Positions 15,401 to 22,300 of a stretch of 64,000 bases of DNA are shown here, in pieces (position 1 is the stretch's first letter; the number at the start of each line of letters is the position of its first letter). The notes beneath the pieces are model-generated. The model was not told the origin of the DNA and searched no databases. It saw only the letters and a program-made list of their open reading frames with translations. Location of the stretch: NCBI RefSeq assembly GCF_008705135.1, contig NZ_CP023694.1, positions 8,345,001-8,409,000 on the forward strand. Direction: 5' to 3'. Made by a program: the position numbers and the translations under genes. The DNA comes from Streptomyces coeruleorubidus. GTDB lineage: Bacteria > Actinomycetota > Actinomycetes > Streptomycetales > Streptomycetaceae.

Positions 15401-17233
15401 CGGCCACAATCCCACGGTGGCCTGGAGGGCGCCGTCGAGGATGCTCGGGTGCATCAGACCCGCGGCGCCGAGAGGCTCCGCCTCGGGCGGCAGGCGCAGT
15501 TCGGCCAGGGCCTGGGGGCGCCCGTCGGGGTCGGTGCCGACGTGCAGCCGAGCGACCGACCGCTGGGAGGGGCCATAGACCATTCCCGTGCCGTCGTAGA
15601 GCCCATAGATGTGCTCGCCGGTGTGGACGGCATCGGCGCAGGCGGCACGCAGGTCGTCAAGGAGGAGCGGGAGCTGCGAGGCGTCCTGGGCGAGGGCCGC
15701 GCGCCCCTGGCTGCACAGGGTGGTGTCACCTCGTTGGTCCACGCTGTGGATCTCGTACGTGCAGCCGCCCGCAGCGGTTGTGCACACGCGCACCCGCAGC
15801 ACGAGTCCGTCGGGACCGCAGAGGGCGGGCCGCAGCCACGCCACGTCGGTGAGCCGGACGGCGGCGGCGTCGCCCTTCCCCAGCGCCTTCGCGGCAGCCA
15901 CCCGGGCCATCTCCAGATGAGCGACGCCAGGCAGAACCTTCCCGCCGTGCACCCGGTGGTCGCGCAGGCAGGGCTCGTCACCGGTGAAGCGTGTTTCGTA
16001 CGTCGTGCCGTCGCCGTCGCCGGGGACGGTCCGGTGGAGCAGCGGATGGGGCTGTGCTGTCAGGGGAGCCGTGGGGGAGGCGGTCGCCGGGATCTGCGCG
16101 GGCACTTGCGACTCCAACCACACCGCCAACTCCGCGACCGTCCGATGCTCGAACATCACCGTCGGCGACAACTCCACCGACAGCCGCTCCTCCAAGGCCG
16201 CGACCAACGACAACAGGTCGGCCGACGCCAACCCCAACTCGTAGTAGCCGAGCTCGACATCCACCCGATCCGCAGCCACCTCCAGCCGGGCAGCCACCAG
16301 TCCCCGCACCATCTCCACGAGGGCACCGCCCCCAGCCGAAGCAGCCGCCACAGGCGCCGCAGGGACCGGTACCGGCAGCGTGGAGGTGTCGCCGCGGACG
16401 TCGAGGGACGCCTCGGCGCGGACCCGCTTGGCCACGAACCGGCCCACCTCGGCGACCTTCGCGCCGGTGGCGTCGTAGAACTCCACGCGGAGCCGTATGA
16501 GTTCCTCGTCCCGGCGTACGGAGTCGGCGGGGACGCGGACGTAGCAGCGGTTCCCCAGTGGTCCGGTGGCGCGGAACCGCTCGAACATGAGCGGCAGGTA
16601 GAGTCCGGGCCCGTCGTCGTCGTACAGCATGCCGATGGCCACACCACCGCCGAGGAGGCCTGCCTCGAACAGGGCCGGGTGGAAGAGGAACGCGGGGTCG
16701 GTCCCCTGGTGTTCGGGGGCGAGCTCCACTTCTGCGATCCAGTCGCCGGTCCGGTGATGGATCACTCCGCTGATCTTCATCAGGCCGGAGTGGACCAGGT
16801 CGTACTCGCGGCACCAGCTGTAGATCTCATCGAGTGTGGTACGCCGGGCAGCCCCGTCGACGGGCAGCGGAAGCCGTTCGGGGAAGGCGGCGGAGGCGCA
16901 GCGGCGCACGGTCGCGACGGCGTGCAGAACGTCGACGGTGTCCTCGGGGTGCCGGCTGCGGACCTCGACACGCCAGCCGCCGTCCGGCCCCGGACGTCCC
17001 TCGACGGTGGTGAGGGCAGGCGTGGCGGACCCGACGACGAGCGGAGCAAGGATCGTGAGGTTGCGTAACTCCACGTCTCGCACCGGGTGGCCATGCCGAG
17101 CGAGGACCTGGAGGACCAGGTCCACGTAACCGACTCCGGGCAGGAGGCTGCGTCCGTGGACGACGTGCCCGTGCAGCAGCGGGTTGTCGGCGGTGACAGT
17201 GAAGGTCTCGCTGAACATGGTGGATTCGGTCAT
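9467..17233 (-). CDS. Trans-AT PKS/NRPS hybrid: DH-ACP-DH-ACP-KS0-PCP*-ACP-C-FkbH
   Basis: 2588 aa. The start is taken at ATG 17233, because the paralogous gene at 19341 begins in the same context (GGACGGA...CCGATGACC). Domains by residue: DH fold 8-285 (His motif HVVHGRSLLP kept, Asp motif changed to HPALFEAGLL); ACP 303-380 (GLASADL); DH 398-680 (HRVHGGKVLP, HPSILDGALQ); ACP 698-780 (GMDSV); KS 825-1238 with Cys (DSMCTSSA) but EAAANGT instead of EAHGTGT, so non-elongating; KS-flanking region to 1420; carrier 1438-1500 with LGGNALLA (Ser replaced by Ala); ACP 1518-1595 (GIDSV); condensation domain 1615-2040 (HHAVSDL); FkbH region about 2055-2580 with VDGDETLWDG and MFLDDNAAE. FkbH domains load glyceryl from 1,3-bisphosphoglycerate onto a carrier. 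No AT domain is present. Confidence 0.9.
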   Translation of the reverse strand: MTESTMFSETFTVTADNPLLHGHVVHGRSLLPGVGYVDLVLQVLARHGHPVRDVELRNLTILAPLVVGSATPALTTVEGRPGPDGGWRVEVRSRHPEDTVDVLHAVATVRRCASAAFPERLPLPVDGAARRTTLDEIYSWCREYDLVHSGLMKISGVIHHRTGDWIAEVELAPEHQGTDPAFLFHPALFEAGLLGGGVAIGMLYDDDGPGLYLPLMFERFRATGPLGNRCYVRVPADSVRRDEELIRLRVEFYDATGAKVAEVGRFVAKRVRAEASLDVRGDTSTLPVPVPAAPVAAASAGGGALVEMVRGLVAARLEVAADRVDVELGYYELGLASADLLSLVAALEERLSVELSPTVMFEHRTVAELAVWLESQVPAQIPATASPTAPLTAQPHPLLHRTVPGDGDGTTYETRFTGDEPCLRDHRVHGGKVLPGVAHLEMARVAAAKALGKGDAAAVRLTDVAWLRPALCGPDGLVLRVRVCTTAAGGCTYEIHSVDQRGDTTLCSQGRAALAQDASQLPLLLDDLRAACADAVHTGEHIYGLYDGTGMVYGPSQRSVARLHVGTDPDGRPQALAELRLPPEAEPLGAAGLMHPSILDGALQATVGLWPAETADGRSPGLALPFALERAEAVAATPTTAYAWIRHRPGGAVETTAARLDVTVVDERGRVCVELTGLSTRHLRDSVPAAVVGGEGAGLVVDRAVAHLRRVLASALKLSPGRLDPDTPLERYGMDSVLAVAMLEPLEDVFGPLSRTLLFEVQTVRALAAHLAADHPQALRTLIGASASQPPVRARAAVPEPARADTFATVPAPLPPSPSLSPSVGQDIAIIGIGGRYPHADDLDALWAVLREGRDCVTEVPDDRWKSGGQAQWGAFLDGIDRFDPLHFGISPRQAAAMDPQQRLFLETVWHLLEQGGLTQEVIERRYGRRVGVYVGAAYQMYRADPAQDPALSALTSSASYNLIANRVSHFFGLEGPSLAVDSMCTSSAMAIHLACADLLRGECELAVAGGINLTVNEDKYLALSQMQLLGTHPGSRSFRDGDGYLPAEAVGAVLLKPLQTAQRDGDTVLAVIKSTASQHSGRSNGFMTPSHRTQVTTMRRALQRAGTTPADIGYIEAAANGTAFSDEVELRALREVFTDAGGTVHVGTVKSNLGHPEAASGIAQLTKVVLQLQHHQITPLLDTGTPNPHLDLNGSPLQLTDHLTHWQPRGTTPRRALINSVAAGGSHISMIIEAPPATPHPDQSTPDPTPQVVLVSARTPERLHIAARRLHAFLEGDDTASLADIAYTSQLCREHLPERLALVAADREQLAQALEQHLGDGAAATAGGATSHRGNTEEDAGPLTAVLTGARGDSFLADLVEDHVLEQLAELWVRGARVPWHGLHAGPRRMAPLPATAFEPGSYWVGRAPRLPAQAPAAETAPPNPPRDLAAPADAERTMAGVWADVLRIEADGLVGHSDFFALGGNALLATRLVTLLKEQTGVELPEQAVFNASRLADMAQELRRHAPRTGDADTRMQVLDRIRHHVAELLGFDAGRLNVSTPLTNLGIDSVTAMRTRGLVEAEFGRVLPVAALLDGASVMDIVDWILDGRTDAEAREPLVASGRGTRQEGFEPLVVPGTDGTVRYPATRDVIRLLRTEQLGTPGVTHNIGSAVQLATPVSRERLTGTLDNLAARHAALRTAIVADPEHGLQLEVGQSLPGTLLRWSPVDEDTDADQRLRELLEPPFELAVAPLWRFELLDYPSGKQVLLYGAHHAVSDLSSLALVAAEIGAELTGEHLSSAPSLDDIDGLMRAQPAREETDGQEASSAQPREWFSGVRRLDLTLAKPRPAARSYRAATELVEVPAGLSERVGTEARGLGITPAAFWLGTLTMFLARLRERSRFVLAVPVDTRMHAEALDAVGFFGVPIPFPAEASPGESVAEVLRRTDDRLGVHLEKGISFSDTMSTLVAEGLYRNDAPLVEVYFNYLPPRGLKLPGLEMLPAGTGHSDLDLMISVSPDLGQMRLDYNLDILDSASCARFGRDFLRLIAEVIGQAGTGTVGALPVPAPPSRSSAPRSVALAATFALGNLSALLGLALEGTGLTVAEGPYHQVLAALHDPSGVLSDPSAAAAVVLLRAADLGRYGDISDELLAELGEEYPAALRSLAERTGKPVIVAFLPAHSTEGRLHDWEEQVSSRLRDQAGIAVIGPETFSGDDFADPFDAETDALAHLPFRTEFQAAVALALAELVQASRRTPPKVIAVDGDETLWDGIAGEDGPEHVGLVGARAQLARRLLQWRAAGVLLVLVSNNDEATVRAVLDRPDSLLRAEHFSVVSAGWTPKPERLKAAAEELGLGLDTFMFLDDNAAEIARMRAALPEVLCVTCPPGEGLPDFLTRLWPVVPRAATQEDAARADFYRQDKVREEARSRTTFADFLERLDLEMDFQLLSANTMERSVQLARRTNQFNLRPATVGEAELTGWQQDGEVWTVRARDRFGEYGQVAVVVIRPDGETLEVLGWMMSCRVLGRGAEERVLGWLADRAEALGCPAVRLIAEHTPRNIPVRRLVAALGGGAPEAPRLEAVVLVDRLRDFRSWDTTTDESVETTA
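13368..15184 (-). repeat. Left copy of a 1.8-kb near-identical inverted repeat (ACP-KS0)
   Basis: The leftward gene's ACP, linker and KS0 coding sequence matches positions 25284-27100 on the other strand over 1817 bp with no length difference. By eye it is identical over most of that span, with only scattered changes near each end (SVPAAVVGGEGAGLVVD against SVPAAVVGGDEAGLVED; DQSTPDPTPQVVL against DQNTPDPTPQVIL). Similarity drops sharply outside. This indicates recent duplication or gene conversion. Confidence 0.9.
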
Positions 17234-17774
17234 CGGTGTCCGTCCGAGAAGGAGCATCAGGCCGGCGGATAGGCCCGGTAGGGGCACGGCCGGTGGAAAC
17301 AGCCGGAGTTGCGCCACGGTGAACTGCCGAGCGCTGGCGCACGCGTATGCGGTTTGGAAACGAACCGCGCTGCGGGGCTGGAGGGCAGTGTGTTCAGTGC
17401 AGGACGACGGCGGGCAGGGAAAGTCCGTCGGGGATCAGTCAGCGTCTCGTGACGCGACGGACCAGGCTCCCGCCGGTTGTTGGAGCGGGTGCCAGGAATC
17501 GCGAGAGAAGTCTCCCGTCAGGTCCGGTGACGATGCGCGTCGAATCCTGAAGGCGCCACTGAAGAAAGTGGATGCTCAGTGGAGTGCAACGAAGTGGCCC
17601 CGGAAAAGGCTTGACCGCCGTGTGCCGAGCCGGCTGACCTGGCGCGTCTGAACGACGATCTCACTCAGGATGGGCAGCGCCCCGGGAAGCAGAAGTTGAA
17701 TGGTGAGTTTGTTACACGAGCCAGAGCGGAAGTTCACCACTCACGCTCACACTCACACAACCCCTGATTGTCCT

Positions 17775-17789
17775 CGACCATCATGGTTG
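17775..17789. promoter_or_regulatory. Near-palindrome downstream of the leftward promoter
   Basis: CGACCAT-C-ATGGTTG, a 7-1-7 inverted repeat with one mismatch, lies about 40-50 nt downstream of the predicted leftward transcription start. A related half-site (CAACCATGAT) overlaps the -35 of that promoter at 17861-17870. Candidate operator; no protein assigned. Confidence 0.35.
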
Positions 17790-17834
17790 GATTCACCCCC
17801 CGAGAGTTTCGCAACCTTGATCGAATGCGAAGGG

Positions 17835-17863
17835 AGCTTAGGTCATCCGCTGCAAGCCGTCAA
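17835..17863 (-). promoter_or_regulatory. Leftward promoter for the PKS/FkbH-reductase-hydrolase operon
   Basis: On the minus strand TTGACG (17863-17858) is followed after 17 nt by TAAGCT (17840-17835), close to the sigma70/HrdB consensus. The context GGTTGACGG...GACCTAAGCT is almost the same as the rightward promoter at 18179-18210, so one regulator or sigma factor may govern both operons. Start of transcription predicted near 17828. Confidence 0.5.
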
Positions 17864-18178
17864 CCATGATCCGCCCTCCAGAACACGGGCGTTGCCGAAT
17901 ATCTCACTCGACCAGGTCAGGTGCGTGGTGACGTCATCGACTGCTTCTCCCGCCGCCTGGCGGCTGGGCCGATCGTCTGCCGTGCGCGTACCGACCGGGG
18001 CGCTGACGTGCGGCCCACGGCCGCGCACACGTGAGTCCGGTTTGCTGCCAAGAGCCTTGGCCGGCCAGGTCTGATGGCAGCATGAGTGAATTCCGCTTCT
18101 CTCTTTCCCCGGTCCCGGGACGGATGTTGCGCGGTGAAGTCCGGACTGAAGTATCGACCGGCGTGGTCCTGAGGAGAC

Positions 18179-18210
18179 GGTTGACGGTCGTGATCCGGTC
18201 AACCTAAGCT
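18179..18210 (+). promoter_or_regulatory. Rightward promoter with embedded inverted repeat, PPTase operon
   Basis: TTGACG (18181-18186), an 18-nt spacer, then TAAGCT (18205-18210). The -35 is part of an inverted repeat, GGTTGAC (18179-18185) and GTCAACC (18198-18204), with 12 nt between arms. A protein bound there would cover the -35 and spacer, as repressors do. Predicted leader to the GTG at 18616 is about 400 nt. Confidence 0.5.
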
Positions 18211-18615
18211 CTCGATTCGAACGGGGGGCGGGTGGGGAAACCTCACGCCGCATGGACTGGGGGGCGGCATCTCGGTGATTGTCTTTCTCTGGTTCATTCT
18301 GCGGCCACTGACTCTTGGCATCAGTAAGCCGACGTGGCCATCTTGGGCGGTTCCTACCGCATTCATCGCTGGGAACTGGACCGATACGCGGCCGCACAGC
18401 CTCCGTCTGGCTATGGCTCCACCTGTGTGAGCCCATTTCGCGACCGGAAGACGCAAGCGAACAACGGGGGGAAGACGCGTGCGCTCGTACATGCTCGGCC
18501 GTATCGAACTCGACCGTGAACTGGGACTGTCGGCTTCGCTGAGTTCAGGGAACTCGGCGAGCGCTTCTCGCTGATCATCCGGCGAACGACTGGGGAACAG
18601 GGCACGGGGGAAACT

Positions 18616-19344
18616 GTGATCGAGGAATTACTTCCCGTCGACGTGATGTCCGCTGAGGCATTCGACGACGACGCGGACATTCACCTCTTCGCCGAGGAAC
18701 GGGCGGCCATCGCCGATGCCGTACCACGGCGCCGACGAGAATTCTCGACGGTGCGCCGGTGCGCTCGTACCGCGCTCGGTGAACTGGGTATTCCTCCGGT
18801 TCCCCTGCCGCCCGGGCGGCACAGGGCCCCGCAATGGCCGGCCGGAGTGGTCGGCAGTATGACGCACTGCTCCGGATACCGTGCGGCCGCGGTGGCGCGG
18901 GCCAGCCGGCTGCATGCCGTGGGCATCGACGCCGAGGAAGGTGCCCCGCTTCCCGGAACCCTGCTCGACCTGGTCGCCCTGCCGGCCGAACGAGACCTCG
19001 TGGAACGGCTCGGCGCGCAGAGCGACGCGGTGCCATGGGATCGCCTGCTGTTCAGTTGCAAAGAGGCGGTCTACAAGGTCTGGTTCCCCCTCGCCCAGCG
19101 GATGCTGGGGTTCGACGGGGCGCAGATCGAAATCGATTCCGGCGGTTCCTTCTCCGCGCGGTTCCTGGTGCCTCCTCCTCAGGCGGCCGGGAATCCGGTA
19201 CCTCGGCTCACGGGGCGCTGGATGCACCGCGACGGGTTCATTCTCACAGCCATCGCTCTCCCCCTGCCCGTAAACGAATCCCCGGTTCGCGCCACGCACA
19301 CTCGGGCACCCTCGCGTACCTTTCTTGGGACGGAAAACCGATGA
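18616..19344 (+). CDS. Sfp-type 4'-phosphopantetheinyl transferase
   Basis: 242 aa, GTG start with a GGGGGAAA site. It transfers 4'-phosphopantetheine from CoA to the Ser of carrier domains, activating the PKS/NRPS proteins. Family motifs: SMTHCSGYRAAAVA (about 81-94), the Mg-binding AVGIDAEE (Asp105, Glu107), and FSCKEAVYK (146-154, Glu150 and Lys154), as in EntD/Sfp-like enzymes. Its stop overlaps the start of the PKS gene at 19341 by 4 nt, so it is co-translated with its own substrates. The fifth codon (18628-18630) is TTA, read in Streptomyces only by the bldA tRNA, so this operon's activation is probably tied to development. It is the first gene downstream of the rightward promoter. Confidence 0.9.
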   Translation: MIEELLPVDVMSAEAFDDDADIHLFAEERAAIADAVPRRRREFSTVRRCARTALGELGIPPVPLPPGRHRAPQWPAGVVGSMTHCSGYRAAAVARASRLHAVGIDAEEGAPLPGTLLDLVALPAERDLVERLGAQSDAVPWDRLLFSCKEAVYKVWFPLAQRMLGFDGAQIEIDSGGSFSARFLVPPPQAAGNPVPRLTGRWMHRDGFILTAIALPLPVNESPVRATHTRAPSRTFLGTENR

Positions 19345-22300
19345 CCGCATTGCCCACGTTCACCGAGACCTTTACCGTCACCGCCGACAATCCCCTGTTG
19401 CAGGGGCACGTCGTGTACGGCCGCAGCCTGCTGCCCGGTGTCGGCTACGTGGACCTGGTGCTCCAGGTGCTCGCCCGGCACGGACACCCCATGCCCGAGG
19501 TGGAGCTGCGCAACCTCACCATTCTCGCGCCACTCGTCGCCGGGCCCGGCGAGGCCGTCCTGACCACCGTCGAGGGGCGCGCCGCGGCCGGCGGGGGATG
19601 GCGCATCGAGGTGCGCAGCCGCCGCGCGCAGGACACCGCCGACGTCCTGCACGCCGTCGTCACCGCGCACCACCGCGGCCCCGTCGCCTTCACGGAGCGG
19701 CTCCCGCTGCCCGTCCAGGGGGCGACCCGACGCACCACCATGGACGAGATCTACACCTGGTGCCGCGAGTACGACCTCCACCACTCGGGCCTGATGAAGC
19801 TCGGCGGCGCGGTCCACCACCGTCCCGGCGACTGGATCGCCGAGCTGGAACTCGCTCCCGAACACCAGGCCTCCACTGGCGCGTTCCTCTTCCACCCCGC
19901 CCTCTTCGAAGCGGGACTTCTCGGCGGCGGGGTCGCCCTGGGCATGCTGCACGGGGACAACGACGGCCCCGGCCTCTACCTGCCGCTGATGTTCGACCGG
20001 TTCCGCGCGGCCGGACCGCTCGGCGGGCGCTGCTACGTGAGAGTGCCGGCCGATTCCGTCCGCCGTGACGACGAACTCATCCGCCTCGTCGTCGAGTTCT
20101 ACGACGAGGCCGGCCGGAAGGTCGCCGAGGTGGGCCAGTTCGTCGCCAAGCGCATCCGCGCGGCCGGCGCGCTCGACGTCCGTGGCGGCACTCCCGCTGT
20201 GCCGGCCGCAGTGCTAGTTGCCGCTCCCGCTGCCGCGCCGGTGGTGGATTCCGTGTCTGTGTCCGCTGTGCTGAGGGGGTTGGTGGGTTCTCGGCTGGGT
20301 GTGTCCGCGGATGCGGTGGATGTGGGTGTGGGGTATTACGAGTTGGGGTTGGGGTCGGCTGATCTGCTGGCTCTGGTGGGGGAGTTGGAGGAGCGGCTGT
20401 CGGTGGAGTTGTCGCCGACGGTGATGTTCGAGCATCGGACGATCGCGGAGCTGGCGGCGTGGCTGGAGCCTCAGGTGCCTGCCGGTGTTGCCGTCGCGGC
20501 GGCACCTGCCGGGTCCACTCCCGCTGTGCCGGCCGCAGTGCCCGTTGCCGCTCCCGCTGCCGCGCCGGTGGTGGATTCCGTGTCTGTGTCCGCTGTGCTG
20601 AGGGGGTTGGTGGGTTCTCGGCTGGGTGTGTCCGCTGATGCGGTGGATGTGGGTGTGGGGTATTACGAGTTGGGGTTGGGGTCGGCTGATCTGCTGGCTC
20701 TGGTGGGGGAGTTGGAGGAGCGGCTGTCGGTGGAGTTGTCGCCGACGGTGATGTTCGAGCATCGGACGATCGCGGAGCTGGCGGCGTGGCTGGAGCCTCA
20801 GGTACCTGCCGGTGCCGTCGCGGCAGCACCTGCGGCGCCCACTCCCGCTGTGCCGGCCGCCCCCGCGCAAGCTCCCGCCGCCGAGACTCCGGCGGAAAAG
20901 GCCCCGGCTCCGTCCGCCACGGGCACCCCCGGCTCCTTCTCCGCCGTGTGCACCGCCCTCACCGAAGAGGTGGCTGCCCTTCTCGGCGTGCAACCCGCCG
21001 ATGTGCACCCCGACGCGGAGCTCAGCGAGTTCGGGTTGGACCTGGGCGGACGCGCGCGTCTCGTCGAGCGGGTGAACGAGCGGTACGGGCTGGCACTGAT
21101 TCCGGGCGTCTTCGCCGAGCACCGCACGCTGCAGGCCATGGCGTCCCACCTCGTCGGCACCCACGGCGTCCAGAACACGCCCGCTGCCCAGGGCGAACCG
21201 CCGAGCACCTCCGCACCGCAGACCCACCCGCTGCTCCAGCGGACCGTGCCCGGCGGCCCGGCGGACGAGATGACGTACGAGACCCGCTTCGACGGTTCGG
21301 AACCGTATCTGCGTGACCATCAGGTCCGCGGCGGTCGGGTGCTGCCGGGGGTCGCGCACCTGGAGATGGCCCGCGTGGCGGTCGCCCGGGCGCTGGGCCG
21401 GGAGGACACCGCCGCCGTCCGGCTGACCGACGTGGTGTGGCTCCGGGCCGCCGTGTACGGCCCCGACGGGCTGACACTGCGCGTCCGCGTGCGCACCGGA
21501 GGGCAGGGCTGCGCGTACGAGATCCTCGCGGTCGGCCCCGATGGTGTCACCACCCTGTGCGGCCAGGGCCGGGCGAGCCTTGCCGAGGACGCCACCCCCC
21601 GCACCCTGCCCCTCGCCGAGCTGCGGGCCGCATGTACCGAGGCGACGTACTCCGGTCAGCACGTCTACGGCCTCTACGACGGGCTCGGCCTGGAGTACGG
21701 CCCCTCGCAGCGATCCTTGACCGAACTGCGCACCGGCAGGGACACGGAGGGCCGCCGCCAGGTCCTCGCCGAACTGCGCCTGCCGGACGCGGCCGAACCG
21801 CTGCACGGCGGCCTGATGCACCCGAGCATCCTCGACGGCGCCCTGCAGAGCACCATCGGCCTGTGGCTGGGCGACGGCGGCTCGGCGGCGCTCGCCCTGC
21901 CGTTCGCCCTCACCCGCACCGAGGCCCTCGCCGCCTCGCCCGCCCGGGCTTACGCCTGGATCCGCCACCAGCCCGGCAGCGGCACCGACCGGGCCTCCGC
22001 CCGGCTGGACGTCACCGTCGTGGACGAACAGGGCCGTGTGTGCACGGAGCTGACCGGTCTGTCCAGCCGTTCGCTGCCCGCCGTCGAGATGCCGGTCGAG
22101 CCGGAGGCCGTGGACTCCGGCGACATCGCGGTCATCGGTGTGAGCGGGCGTTATCCCGAGGCCGCCGATCTGGGCGAGTTCTGGCAGAACCTGCGCGCCG
22201 GGCGCGACTGCGTCCGCGAGGTTCCCGCGGGCCGCTGGGACCACGGCCGGTATGCCGAGGCCGGTGCCGGCCGCTGGGGTGGCTTCCTGGACGACATCGA

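Larger units (their letters stand above)
17234..18615. other. Divergent control region between the two halves of the cluster
   Basis: About 1.4 kb separates two divergent operons. It is less GC-rich than its surroundings and has no well supported gene. It contains the two matched promoter elements described separately, a near-palindrome at 17775-17789, and a CTCAC-type short repeat at 17740-17759 (CTCACGCTCACACTCACACA). A 51-codon hydrophobic frame (GTG 18275 to 18430, VIVFLWFILRPLTLGI and onward) could be a leader peptide but has no family. Both operons would have long untranslated leaders (about 0.4 and 0.6 kb). Confidence 0.5.

Noticed and set aside
17740..17759. CTCAC-type short tandem repeat, possible activator binding array
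   Set aside because: Only three imperfect units and no match to a known SARP box spacing; kept only as a note in the control region.
18275..18430. Small hydrophobic frame in the PPTase leader (51 codons)
   Set aside because: Hydrophobic and correctly placed for a leader peptide, but no family, weak ribosome site and ordinary length for chance.
18834..19340. Upstream extension of the rightward PKS frame
   Set aside because: It overlaps the PPTase in another frame; the paralog and the ATGA overlap place the start at 19341.
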